Source: Zymoseptoria tritici IPO323 (Eukaryota; Ascomycota; Dothideomycetes; Mycosphaerellales; Mycosphaerellaceae). Taken from it: a DNA stretch of 64,000 nucleotides. The DNA is taken from the NCBI RefSeq assembly GCF_000219625.1, contig NC_018211.1:2232001-2296000 (forward strand), in the 5' to 3' direction. Shown here in pieces: positions 10,850 through 21,530 of this stretch (its first letter is position 1; every line of letters begins with the position of its first letter). Below the pieces are notes generated by a model. The model did not search any database and was not told where the DNA came from. It worked only from the letters and a program-made list of their open reading frames with translations. A program made the translations under genes and the position numbers.

Positions 10850-11800
10850 TACACAACGTTAGCGATATCCGCTCTTTTTAAAATGCTTTACCGCCGTTAC
10901 CTTAAACCTCTATTTACGTACCGTATATATTAAGAACGCCTCGAAGTTATCGAATGCCGCGACCTCTACCCTATACCTTTTAATCTACGCCTTTAATACG
11001 TTAAACGACTGCTCGATAGGATTATAATTAGGCGAATATAGCGGTAGGTATTCGAGGAAATAGCTAGCGTTCGATACTATAACCTTTATCTTATCCTTAT
11101 AGTAAATGCTAGTATTATCTATTATAATAATCGATCCCCTAGCTACCTAAGGAAGTATAATATACTCGAGCTATTAAAGGATATTATCCGCTTTAATCGC
11201 TCCTTACTTAAGTAGCGGCAGGTTAAGATAACTATTGATCGTTAGAGTAGGAACTAACGACTACCGCTCCGATCGCTTCGACGGTAACCGTATATCCGCC
11301 GGACGGCTAATAGGGCCCTATAAATACTTCTGTAGTCTATTCCTTTTATTTACTGCTAACTCGTCGATAAACACTAGTTTATCTACCTACTAATGTACTA
11401 CTTTTGCTCTCTAATAGCTCCTTAACTCCTTATTACGTTTACTAGCAATCCTCCGAGCGATCTTCCGGCTAAAACTATACTTTACGAGCACCCCCTATAT
11501 CGTTCGATCGTAGATAATATAGCCTATTATATCGAAGATAAACTATACTAATTTATCGAGGTAGGCATCCGGCTATTAATAGATATACTCTAACACCGTT
11601 AGTTCCTTAGCTCTTATTAATGTAGGTAGACGACCGCGCCGTACTAAAGGAGGTAGATAAGCGGTACCGAACAACTCGAAGGATAACCGTATACGAGCTA
11701 CTGTTCGCTAGCCGAGCTTATATCGTTTAGCAATAGTGTGGCCGCTTATGTCGGTGTATATAAAGGCCTTATAGAGCTAATTCTAAATATAGAGTAGTAG
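10850..11800 (-). pseudogene. DD34E (Tc1/mariner) transposase relic
   Basis: The minus-strand frame contains LVFIDELAVNKRNR (around 11,330-11,370), giving the first acidic residue. Then, at about 10,976-11,137, come IIIIDN and LPLYSPNYNPIEQSF, the family's DN and YSPxxNPIE signatures. Thirty-four residues separate the aspartate of DN from the glutamate of NPIE, which defines DD34E. A block GPISRPADIRLPSKRSER between the first and second acids matches the usual GWAPxGxxP...KRSERxS region. In-frame TAG/TAA codons make it inactive. The limits are approximate. Confidence 0.85.
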
Positions 11801-11996
11801 GCGTACGCCGCTACGTAGTTTTAGTAGTAGTAGATCCTACACGTGTTAAATAGTAGCAATAAACAACATAGATAAGCAACACCTTACTATGAACACGTTC
11901 AGAATGGATATAAGGACGATGTGCTGACAATGGACGTAATAGAGGACTCTACACGCGAATTAAGGTGAGGGCGTCTCTCGGAAATCCCCGACGCCA

Positions 11997-12023
11997 GTAA
12001 GCCACCTATTATTGCAAGCGTTC
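11997..12023 (-). repeat. Right terminal inverted repeat of the Tc1-type element
   Basis: Exact inverse of 8641-8667, followed by TA at 12024-12025. It ends about 100 bp before the sulfite-oxidase-type start codon. Confidence 0.95.
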
Positions 12024-12122
12024 TACCTCCTGCACGCCCATCATCCACAAAACATCTCCACGGTTCCAATTGCTCACGAAACTGTTCCCTATATCATCGC
12101 CGACATCAAGACAGCCAAGAAG

Positions 12123-13217
12123 ATGACAGGAGTCCCGGACAAACCGCTGAACAGGGAGCCCTCGCCACCAGAACTCATCTCGCAATTTTTCACGCCGTCT
12201 TCATCAGCATACGACCGCAATCATTCGGCAGTCCCGGAGCTTGACGCAAGCACACATGTTGTCAAAGTAGACGGCAACGTCAGTAAGACGCTATCACTCA
12301 GTGTGAAGGACTTGAAGGAGAATTTCACCCAGCATGAAGTCGTCTGTGCTCTTCAATGTGCTGGCAACCGCAGACACACCATGCGGACCAAGATCAAAGA
12401 AGTCAACGGACTGGATTGGTTCGATGGAGCTGTGATGAACTGTAAATGGCGAGGACCTCGTTTGCGAGATGTGCTCGAGCGGGCTGGAGTCGATGCAGAC
12501 TCGAGCAATTCCCACGTCGCCTTTGCTTCGTACCAAGTCGAATGTCAAGATGACACTTGGTATGGAGGAAGTATTTCCTTGAAACGAGCTCTGGACCCAG
12601 CATCCGAAGTCCTCGTCGCTCTCGAGATGAATGGGGAACCGCTTTCGCACGAGCATGGACATCCTGTGCGAATGATTGTTCCGGGCGTTGCTGGAGCGAG
12701 GTCGGTCAAGTGGCTGGACAGGATCACCGTGCAGTCGACTGAGAGTCAGAACCACTATCAGCTTTACGACTACAAGGTCCTGCCACCAGAAGCCACGGAC
12801 GCTGAAGAAGCGAAGAAGTTCTGGGATAGGACACCTGCTGTGCAGGACATGCCGGTCAATTCTATTGTTGGGTCGCCACCAAGCGAGTGTACTGTGACTC
12901 GAGATGCGGATGGTACCGTTGTCGTGACTGGGTACGCACTTCCCAGCGGCGATGACGGGCCGGTGGTGAAAGTCGAAGTGTCGGCAGATGGCGGCCACCA
13001 CTGGACGAAAGCAGTGGTTATTGATCATCCGGAGAGCTCCAAGTGGTCGTGGGCATTATGGAAAGCACGGGTGTCCGTCGAGGCTGGAAGCGACAAGACT
13101 ATTCTCAGCCGAGCTACAGATGCTGGCGGCAACATGCAGCCCGAGCAGTCGCAGTGGAATCTTCGCGGCGTTTGCTACAATGGCTATGGAGCTGCTGAGA
13201 GACTGAAGGTGTTGTGA
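12123..13217 (+). CDS. Sulfite-oxidase-type molybdopterin oxidoreductase
   Basis: Intronless, 364 aa from the ATG at 12123; the frame is open further upstream into the transposon end but without an ATG. Recognisable blocks are PLNREPSPPELISQFFTP, YDRNHSAVPELD, VVCALQCAGNRR with the molybdenum-ligand cysteine at residue 79, YGGSISLKRAL, ALEMNGEPLSHEHGHPVRM, VPGVAGARSVKWLDRI, and the C-terminal dimerisation domain (GYALPSGDDGPVVKVEVSAD, WSWALW, NMQPEQSQWNLRG). There is no cytochrome b5 domain and no clear mitochondrial or peroxisomal signal. The family oxidises sulfite to sulfate at a molybdenum cofactor; the exact substrate here is inferred. A Tc1-type element ends 99 bp upstream of the ATG, so the original promoter, and possibly an N-terminal extension, has been displaced. 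Confidence 0.85.
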   Translation: MTGVPDKPLNREPSPPELISQFFTPSSSAYDRNHSAVPELDASTHVVKVDGNVSKTLSLSVKDLKENFTQHEVVCALQCAGNRRHTMRTKIKEVNGLDWFDGAVMNCKWRGPRLRDVLERAGVDADSSNSHVAFASYQVECQDDTWYGGSISLKRALDPASEVLVALEMNGEPLSHEHGHPVRMIVPGVAGARSVKWLDRITVQSTESQNHYQLYDYKVLPPEATDAEEAKKFWDRTPAVQDMPVNSIVGSPPSECTVTRDADGTVVVTGYALPSGDDGPVVKVEVSADGGHHWTKAVVIDHPESSKWSWALWKARVSVEAGSDKTILSRATDAGGNMQPEQSQWNLRGVCYNGYGAAERLKVL

Positions 13218-15444
13218 TTTAGACCGAGGGTGCTATTGACGCTGGCTCGGCGTTCAATGTGCATGCACAATTCCTGCGCGACCTGTTCCGGAACAACCAC
13301 GAAATCTAGGACGGGAAAACCGGTGCTAGCTTGTTCGGCAACCATTGTGGACTGCAGGGACATTGCCATGTCGTCTTTGTTCTGAGAGGTTAGCCCAATC
13401 AGACCTCCAAGAACTCCTACCTGGATCACGAGAGCCCATGTGGATTCGGCATGCACACGCGACAGAGGTCCAGCACATCGGAGATGCCGACACTGCGACA
13501 CTCCTCCGGCAGAACTTCACCTTGATCACTTCTCTGTCGGAAGTGCGTGAAGACGGCGCAAGAACGAGTATTTGTCGGTCTGGGACGCAGACAATCGAGG
13601 CATCGACCGGCCACTCTGGGAGTCCTTACACCGTTGCAATGACCTGCGCCGGCATCCACTCCGTAAACGGGAGGCAATGTTGCACTGTAGTCTGGACTCC
13701 GACCTTCGACGACCGTAGGGCAGAGGAAGTATGTTGGCCGTGCTGAGTGCTGTCTGGCGCTCCTGACTCTGCTGCCACGGCCACACCACTTACCACAGCA
13801 CACCACCACTCGCTTCTACATCGCATCGGAATCCATTCGCTTTCCAATGTAAACAGTCGCTACGACCAGCCAATACATGGCCTCGGCTCCATCAAATCAT
13901 CGATCTCAACATGCTGGTCAGCGTTATATTGCCATACCGCATGCAAGTCTCGCAACGCTATCTCGACTTGACGAAACAAAAGTTGCAGATAAACAGAACT
14001 CATTGACTGGACAATGATGTACTGGCTTCCGGTCTCGAAGTGGCTCTGCGCTGGCTTGCCAACTCACTGGTCTCAAACGGAAAAATCTGGACGAGCAATA
14101 GCGAGGTCCTGCTTGCCGTCTCCGTGTACGAGGACTAGCATGCCTTTCAAGCAAGTACAATTTGGGCCGAACATTGTCATAGCATTGCGATCGTGAAGAG
14201 GGGAGTAGGCGAGGTTCGCTACCCAAACTGGGGAAGGCCCGAAGACGTGGTTGTTGATATTCAAGATCTGGCAAAAATGGCCAGTCTGTTCGTTTGGTCG
14301 CCATACGCCATGTATCCGGCTGAATCTGGGTATTAATTGGTGTGTTTTTGATGGTTCTGTATCTTGCTAAGTAATACAAACGAGGTACAGCTTCCTTCAA
14401 TCTGCTCGTCGCTAGAGATGGCGTTCATGAAGGATGTCGACTCGGCTGTAGAATGAAACGACCACGGAGACATACGACGATGCACCAGTGTTTCCCTGTC
14501 AAAGTGAGACAGGTTGAAGAAGCTCGATCTGCGTTGTGGCGCAAGTGACGCTCCAAATCGAACTTGGCGATTTCGTCCCGCACGGATTCCCAAGCCCATG
14601 CAAAATTTAAGACAAACTTGCGCTCGATCACTTTCCTCCTCACTCTACCACCATCATTCGTGTAACCACTCGTCTATCGTGCAATAGGTGTCAAGGCAGA
14701 CTATCTGGACGTTTTCAATCAAGACCTCAGGACGTCTACTCCTGCCACCGCGGTCCCAGATCTACCATTCAGCTCAGGCAGTTGCGCCTGACGAAAAGAA
14801 ACAAACTGGCAGGACTTCACATTTCTAGTCCTCATCCACGCCTGGCTCTCTGATCACAGAGCCTGATATACCTACGCGGACCGAGATCTCACTTCCCCAT
14901 TCCATGCGTCCAGAAGATCTCCTGCGGTTCCTGTCTGTGCCAAAGAAGTCAGTCGGGCAGTTGTCACTTTGTATGAAACCAAGCTGCATACTGACCGCGA
15001 ACACTCCAGGCCACGATAACACGAGCACTTGCTTCACTCGAAACCAAAATACATATACGAATACGCTACGAACGACTCGCTCGTCTTCTCGGCCCATCTC
15101 TCAATTGACCCGATACTTCCGCCGGGTATCGGAGACCTATCGATCGACCTACTGAAGTCGGCAACATTCCGCCACGCAAGAGCTCTTTTATTCCCTTGAG
15201 CGCTCGACCTCCTTAACGTCCATCTCGGTCGTTCCACGAAACCCCACGCATCACCGCTTGTTGCTGGCGTAAGCCAGCCTCCAAGAATCAAAGAAGGAGT
15301 GTGCCTTCTCTCTCAAGCGGACCTTGAAAAGTTGCTTGTGCAGCAGACAGCTACACAACTCATTCCCCAACAGAAAGAGCTTGTTCTCGAGACGAAGGTC
15401 GAAAGTTCGAGGATCAGTCGCTCCGAGTAGTCAAGAGCTTGGAG
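13218..15444. other. Intergenic region and long leader of the AdoMet decarboxylase gene
   Basis: About 2.2 kb. Minus-strand frames at 13184-13501 and 14073-14264 are short and show no convincing splice partners. The last ~800 bp probably includes the 5' leader of the AdoMet decarboxylase mRNA. An 83-codon ATG-initiated plus-strand frame at 14904-15155 could be an upstream ORF, which is a known means of polyamine control in this gene family, but transcription of the segment is unproven. Confidence 0.35.
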
Positions 15445-17016
15445 ATGGTCAACATCGACATTCCGCAACATTACACCGGTTCGCCGTCTTCCTTGAGTGG
15501 TACGCCACACTTGACGATCAATCGAGACATAACAGCTCTCGATCTTGACTCCAGCAATGCCTTTGAGGGGCCCGAGAAGCTGCTAGAAGTATGGTTCAGC
15601 GCGTCGGAGAAGACGCTGCCAGCATCTGCTTCTCCGCTCGGCTTGAAGGCTGTCTCGCAGGACTCATGGAAGGAGATGCTTGACTTGGTGAACTGCAAAG
15701 TCCTGTCGGTAATCGAATCTCGCAATGTGGACGCGTACTTGCTGTCTGAATCCAGCATGTTTGTGTTCCCGCACAAGTTGGTGTTGAAGACCTGCGGCAC
15801 CACGACCCTGCTCTGTGGGCTTCCCCGCATGCTCGAGATTGCTGCGCTCGAAGGTGGCTTTCCGCACGTCAAGACGAATCTTCTTGATGGCACTTCTGCG
15901 GCGGCCACGCCTCACCGCGTGTTCTACAGCCGCAAGAACTTTCTCTTTCCAACACAGCAGCGTGGTCCGCATCGCAGCTGGCGAGAGGAGGTGCGGTACT
16001 TGGACAAAATGTTTCTCGGAGGTAGTGCGTACATGATTGGGAAGATGAACGGAGAGCATTGGTATCTGTACATCACTGGACCGAACACCCAGCTCACCCC
16101 TCCTGCCACTCCGGAGGACGACCATTTCCAGACCCCGACCCAGTACGTCGCACTCCCTGAGCAGGTCAAAGAGATCTCCGACAAGCCAGAGGACGAAACA
16201 TTGGAGATACTCATGACCGATCTGGAGGAGTCCAACGCTCGACAATTCTATCTCGAAGATGCCAGTGAGATCGCTCAGGACAATGTCCGCCGCGCTCACC
16301 TCGCCCGCAAGGATGCAATTCATCATCTTGGCGTGATTCCCGAAGGCAACGGTTCCTCGACTAGCATCTCGGGAAACACCTTGGTCAGTGGGTGTAGCAG
16401 CCAAGCCGACGATTCCAACTTTGATGTCTTCGCGCAGACCTCCACCGATCACTCCGGCTCCAGCTCCGACACCGAGGACGAACCACTTACCTTTGGCGAG
16501 GAGCTCAGCACCGAAGGCCATACCCTTGGTACAGTCGTTACGGAATCTTGCGGCCTTGCAGACCTCTATCCGACGTCCAAGTACCCCGACGCTCGCATTG
16601 ACTCCTACCTCTTCACGCCCTGCGGCTACTCTGCCAACGGCGTTGTGCCCATGCCGGGTGACGGCGAATCCACTAGCTACTGGACTGTGCACGTCACTCC
16701 GGAACCACAGTGCTCCTACGCCAGTTTCGAGACGAATGTGCCGACTCGTCACACTGGCCGCCAGACTGTGGACGTGGTGCAGCAGGTCGTGGGCATCTTC
16801 AAGCCGGGACGGTTCAGTGTCACGCTGTTCGAAGCCAAAGAGGGCGATGAGCAGGGCTATGCGAAGAAGGACAAGCGGATGGATTTCGTGGAGGGGTATC
16901 GTCGTGTCGATCGCATCGTTCATGATCTGGAGGGGTATGAGTTGGTCTTTAGGTACTTTGAGAGGGAGGACTGGAAGAGCGGCGTCGCGCCTAGGATTGG
17001 CGAGAGCAGCCCTTAG
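15445..17016 (+). CDS. SPE2: S-adenosylmethionine decarboxylase proenzyme
   Basis: Intronless, 523 aa. The ATG at 15445 is the first in frame. The substrate-binding block FEGPEKLLEVWF is at 40-51. The self-processing site LSESSMF gives Glu102-Ser103, where cleavage turns Ser103 into the pyruvoyl cofactor. TCGTTTLL holds the catalytic cysteine (Cys117). CGYSANGV and WTVHVTPEPQCSYASFETN hold the processing Ser and His. All key residues are present. The enzyme makes decarboxylated AdoMet, the aminopropyl donor for spermidine and spermine synthesis. The protein is longer than the ~330-400 aa of animals and yeast because of an acidic, Ser-rich, low-complexity insertion at about 215-365, as is common in filamentous fungi. 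Confidence 0.95.
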   Translation: MVNIDIPQHYTGSPSSLSGTPHLTINRDITALDLDSSNAFEGPEKLLEVWFSASEKTLPASASPLGLKAVSQDSWKEMLDLVNCKVLSVIESRNVDAYLLSESSMFVFPHKLVLKTCGTTTLLCGLPRMLEIAALEGGFPHVKTNLLDGTSAAATPHRVFYSRKNFLFPTQQRGPHRSWREEVRYLDKMFLGGSAYMIGKMNGEHWYLYITGPNTQLTPPATPEDDHFQTPTQYVALPEQVKEISDKPEDETLEILMTDLEESNARQFYLEDASEIAQDNVRRAHLARKDAIHHLGVIPEGNGSSTSISGNTLVSGCSSQADDSNFDVFAQTSTDHSGSSSDTEDEPLTFGEELSTEGHTLGTVVTESCGLADLYPTSKYPDARIDSYLFTPCGYSANGVVPMPGDGESTSYWTVHVTPEPQCSYASFETNVPTRHTGRQTVDVVQQVVGIFKPGRFSVTLFEAKEGDEQGYAKKDKRMDFVEGYRRVDRIVHDLEGYELVFRYFEREDWKSGVAPRIGESSP

Positions 17017-17944
17017 TGCGGGCTGGTTGGATCCGTGGAAGGTGGAGGGGAGGAGGTGTTGTGAAGATGCTCGTTTTTGCCTGGGTTCACTGGTTCTGTT
17101 CGATGTTTCTATCTGCGTGGTTTATGGTGAGAGTTCGAATAGCGTACATTTATTGGCCTACAGAGATTGTTTGTTGTTGAGCAACTACCACATCTCCGCT
17201 TCGCATCACCAATCTAGCCGTAGGTTGCGTGAAATATGCGTCAGAAGGAGGCCACGTACTTGGCACCTGTTGTCAAAGCATGAATCCAGAGCACAGCAGA
17301 CTTCGTCGATCTGGCAGTGCGCTCTTCGTGGGAGTGAGTACTCTCGACTTATTAGCAGGTGAAAGCGATGGAGGTCTAGTGTATGCATACAGTTGTCTCC
17401 GTGCATACGACCGGTCGTCTCGTGCCGTTGAAAGCCATCGAGAGCAGCCGCAGTGGTGATGAGAAAGGTGTGAGTGAGGACCTCCGTGCTTAGGTTCCAC
17501 GGGAGCGTTCAGCGGTTTGCAAGGATTTGTGAGGTTTGATGGCTTTCGATGTACTGCGACTAATTGGTGGGCCATTGGACCGACATCCTGGGACGAGTAG
17601 ACCGGCAGGATGTGTGAGCCGGCCATGTTCATCATCGTGGTATCTGGTCGAGGTGCAGCAGCGGTTCAGCGAACGGAGGACGAAGAGGTGATACAAGCCG
17701 AACAAATTGATTAACGATCAAGGTAGCTAGATGTATTTGACTCGCTATACAGCATCGACAAGGGCAGCAGACAGCGATTCTTCAAGCTCGCGCAGAAATG
17801 AAAACGTCGACACATAAAGAGATACATGGCCTGTCAGGACAACAGACCGTCCGTTGCCAACGCAGTGTTTTCTCCCACCGGCAGGTCATCCAAGGGCAGC
17901 CATCGGCTCGCACAGCCGAAGCGAGACTGTGTGGAAGGACTCGC
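17017..17944. other. Convergent intergenic region
   Basis: About 930 bp between the 3' ends of the AdoMet decarboxylase gene and the minus-strand peptidase gene. Only short, unconvincing frames are seen. It presumably holds 3' UTRs. Confidence 0.4.
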
Positions 17945-20900
17945 TCAAGCAGGAACGCCAATGTATTTGTAGAAGCCGTCTTTATTGGGCGCCCGGCCCA
18001 AGAAGGCTTCAAGCGAGTCATTGGGATCTCTCGCGCCACCCGGTTGAAGGATCTCCGTGCGGTACCTCCAGCCGGTCTCGCTGCTGAACGGGTCCGAGGC
18101 GAATGCGGTGTAGAAGACATCCTCGGCGTAGACCAAAGCCCACTGGTATCCGTAGTAGGCGCCAGTGTAGATCGGCCAGACGATGTGCTGGAATGTCGTC
18201 TCGCCCCATCCCCAGTCGAACCTCTTGAGAATGTCAGATGGATCGGGTGTTTCGGTGATGTTGCGGATGAGTGTGTTCCAGGTTACAGACACGTCCGTCG
18301 TGTTGGCGGCCTCGAGACTGGTGTATCCGTGCAAAGTCTGGTCGTAGGTGGCTAGGAAAACTTGCGAGATTGTGTCGCCTCCCACGTAGGCCTTTTGGGA
18401 CTCCTTGATTCGTTCAAATAGATCCTGGGGGTAGGTCACCGGCGGAAGTGGGGCGCTGGCGTCGGCACCTGAGTCCTTCCGCCAAGCGGCAGCGGCCTCC
18501 GCCGAGAACGAGGACCAATGGGTGCTAATGCGCTCGTAGACCTCATAGATGTTCCCATAGTTCATCTCCATGAACTGCGATGGAAACTCAATAAAATCGA
18601 TTGGCACTCCGCCGGGACCGTGTGTTCGAGCGTAGGTAGTCCTCGACAAGAGTTGGTGGTGGCAATGTCCGAGTTCATGGAAGAGAGCCGTGGATTCGGT
18701 GATGAAAGAGGGGATTTTGCTTTCGTCGTCCGACTTGTCGTTGTACAAGAAGGCTCCCGCAGTTGGGTATTGAAGGCAACCATCCTCCTTGACGAATCCG
18801 GGTGATATGGGCGCCATGAAGGAGCCGCCGCCAGCTTTTGTGACCGGGCGCTTGAACAGGTCAAGGTAAAGGTAGCCTCGGAAGTGATCGGTGACCTCGG
18901 GATGTGCGTCGATGTAAGCTTGGCTGTCGTACACAGCGTAGAGCCAGACGTCAGGGTGCCAAACCAAATCAGTGCCATTCCCTGTAGGAGACAGCGCATC
19001 GGCGTCTTGTCCTTGAATACGGTCGTAGCGAGTACCATAGATCTCGCCGTAAAACTCGAGGGTAGCAGGGACGGTCACGTTGGCAGGGAACCAGTATTGG
19101 AACGTGTTAGCTCCCAGATCTCCGAACTTTTCCGCGTCTCGAATATTGGCGTAGTAATTGCTGCGACGATGTCAGTCGACAAGCCCAGGTACGACAAGCA
19201 TTGCCTGCGTGTTCTGAGCGTCATGGAAACAACACTTACAAGTCCCAAGTGTAGAGAATGTCCTCGTCGCCGATCGGAGTCACGATCGTCCCGTTCTGCT
19301 TTTTCACATCGTTGAGATCCTTCAGTTCTGCATCGGCCTTGACTTGGACGTGGGTGGTGACGTCGGCCAGGAAATCTTCCACTGCTTGCTTTGTCTTGGC
19401 CATGTTTCCGTCAATCCTGCATCAATGCAAATTAGATCACTCTCTTTGCGCAGGTATAGCAAATGAGGAACTTACGCATAATCATCCCAAGACTCGTATC
19501 CGGCCAGCTGTGCAACCTGCACTCGCAATTGAATGGCCTCCTGGATAAGGGCAATGTTCTCTTGATATTGGCGTCGATATTCGAAAAGTTCCGTGTACCT
19601 GGTCGTCTCATTCACGGCGTAGGTCACGATGTCTGCACCGTTGTCCAGGACAGAGACTTGCAACTTCCCAGCGTTCTCCCCGGTGCCGTTCTTCAGCTGA
19701 GAGATAGTCTCGGGGTCCACGCCCTCAAGCTCGTCAGCTGTAAAGTACAAAAATGTTGATGTACCATTGCCGAGGATGGCCTTGAACTGGTTGTAGATCT
19801 CATCGAGGCGTCTGTTGGCAGCCTGGAACTGGTCGCGCTGGGCGCCCGCTGGAATGTTGAGGCCTGAGCATAAAAGGATGGACTGGTTAGGCGACATGAG
19901 GAGGAATCAGTAGAACCGGAGCTAGCGTACCTGCTTCAGCGAACAACCCCCAAACCTTTGTGAGGACGATCTGCTCCTCGACGCTCAGTGACCCATCGGT
20001 TGCGTTGCCCGTGGCCTGGTAAAGGTGGTCCACCAATGCCTAACATGAAGAGGTGCAAGGTCAGCGATGGCTCGTGTGCAAAACATGCAAGAGACATACA
20101 AAGAAAGCCTCGTTGGTAAACAGATCATCGCTGGCATTATCGTAGATGGTCTCTCCACTGTTGACTTCGTCGTTGACCTCGGATGGCTTGCTGCTAAACT
20201 CGTAGATGCTGAGAGGGCTTATAGCAGTATAGGCCAGATTCTGAGCGCGGAGATATGGCAGGATGGTATTATTGAACGTTGCCTCGGCTGGTGATCCGAC
20301 AGTGTCCAAAATATTTTGAACGGTGGTGTTGAAAAGCTTGATGTAGGTCTCGTACGTTTGGTTGATTGATGCGACAGTGTCATTCCACACAATCGGGAGC
20401 TGTGGAGGTCGCTGAATGCCGGACGGCAGAGTGCCGGTGTCTTGACGAGCCTCGTGCTGAATAGTCGGCGGTTTGACTTGAGGAACAGCGGGAATCGGCA
20501 CCGTCGGGACTTTGGGAACGCCTGGCACAGACGGAAGTCCGCGAGCCTCGTGGTGCTCAACCTTTGGCTCGACCGTTGGCGGTTTGACTTGAGGAACAGC
20601 GGGAATCGGCACCGTCGGGACTTTGGGAACGCCTGGCACAGCCGGAAGCCCGCGAGCCTCGTGCCCAATCTTTTTCCCGACCTTTTTATCGACGTTTTTT
20701 CCGACCTTTTTCTCGACCTTTGGGATAGCGGGAATCGGCACCTTCGGAACTTTGGGAACGCCTGGCACAGAGGGAAGGCCGCGAGCCTTGTGGACGGCTC
20801 CTCCTCCAGGCAGGCCAGGGAGAGAGGAGAGGCCAGGCAAAGAGGAGAGGCCAGGAAGAGAGGAAAGGCCAGGGAGTGAGGGAGCGCCTGCTGCAGGAGC

Positions 20901-21530
20901 TCCAGTCGCAGGAAGTGGTGGAGCTGGGAGTTGCGGCTCAGCCTCTCGCTTAGCCTTGTGGATGGCTCCTCCTCCAGGCAGTCCAGGCAGAGAGGAGAGG
21001 CCAGGCAGAGAGGAGAGACCAGGAAGAGAGGACAGACCAGGAAGAGAGGAAAGACCAGGAAGGGAGGGAGCGCCTGCTGCAGGGGCTCCGGTCGCAGGCA
21101 GCGAGGGAGCTCCGGCTGCAGGCACTCCGGGGACTGGCAGAGCTGGACGTTGAGGCTCAGCCTCTCGCTTAGCCTTATGGATGGCTCCTCCTCCAGGCAG
21201 TCCAGGCAGCGAGGAGAGGCCAGGCAGAGAGGAGAGACCAGGAAGAGAGGACAGGCCAGGAAGAGAGGAAAGACCAGGAAGGGAGGGAGCGCCTGCTGCA
21301 GGAGCTCCAGTCGCAGGCAGCGAGGGAGCTCCGGCTGCAGGCACTCCGGGGACTGGCAGAGCTGGAAGTTGAGGCGCATCCTCTCGCTTTTGAAATCCGA
21401 ACTCAGATCCGGCATTCAACGAAGCCTTCCGCTCGATCGGATCCACATAGTGACGAGTGTCGGTCAGCTTCTGATTTGGCGTGATGCAGTATCCCAGCTG
21501 GACCAGAGAAGAGAGGAGGAGGAACTTCAT
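17945..21530 (-). CDS. Secreted M3 metallopeptidase fused to a kexin-punctuated Pro/Gly repeat precursor
   Basis: Five exons: 20100-21530, 19931-20039, 19476-19863, 19240-19416 and 17945-19160 (1,106 aa). All four introns (59-79 nt) have GT-AG ends and join the frame. MKFLLLSSLVQLGYC is a signal peptide (ATG at 21530; an upstream in-frame ATG is less likely). Residues 50-250 are three repeats built of SSLPGL units, the first two ending in HKAKR and the third in HKAR; a KR also precedes the first repeat, and two repeats begin EAEP. Residues 251-362 are three shorter GLPxVPGVPKVP repeats ending in HEAR. From about 380 the protein is an M3 oligopeptidase (thimet/MepB type) with N-glycosylation sites, HELGH zinc-binding helix at 863-867 and third ligand in EFPSQFMEMNYG. 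M3 enzymes cut short peptides and are usually cytosolic or mitochondrial, so secretion and the N-terminal precursor are both unusual. Confidence 0.85.
20445..21383 (-). repeat. Coding tandem repeats in the peptidase N-terminus
   Basis: Three long units (73, 73 and 55 codons) and three short units (43, 37 and 32 codons) lie in tandem. Within the long units, an 18-nt sub-repeat encoding SSLPGL occurs three to four times. The first two long units are almost identical at DNA level (about 20,945-21,163 and 21,164-21,383), which points to recent duplication or gene conversion. RIP has not hit them. Confidence 0.9.

Larger units (their letters stand above)
8641..12023 (-). mobile_element. RIP-degraded Tc1/mariner-type transposon, 3.38 kb, with a passenger frame
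   Basis: Perfect 27-bp terminal inverted repeats (starting GAACGCTTGCAATAATAGGT) lie at 8641-8667 and 11997-12023. A weaker inverted match continues inward for about 90 bp (CCGAGAGACGC, TAGAGTCCTCTATT). Each end is flanked by TA (8639-8640; 12024-12025), the Tc1/mariner target site. The minus strand encodes a transposase relic and the plus strand a second long frame; the two converge near 10.7 kb. The interior is depleted in CpA/TpG and full of TAG/TAA, the RIP signature. At 3.4 kb it is longer than the usual ~2-kb fungal Tc1/Fot elements, because of the passenger. Confidence 0.9.

Noticed and set aside
13184..13501. 105-codon minus-strand frame overlapping the 3' end of the sulfite-oxidase-type gene
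   Set aside because: Overlaps a real gene tail, no upstream exon with a consistent frame, no domain.
14073..14264. 63-codon minus-strand frame that reads somewhat protein-like
   Set aside because: Too short, with no splice partner found on either side.
15664..16923. 419-codon frame opposite the AdoMet decarboxylase gene
   Set aside because: Antisense shadow of a GC-rich conserved gene with all catalytic motifs on the plus strand.
20219..21415. 398-codon frame in the repeat region of the M3 gene and matching plus-strand frames
   Set aside because: Alternative frames of the tandem repeats; only the frame with signal peptide and spliced peptidase makes sense.
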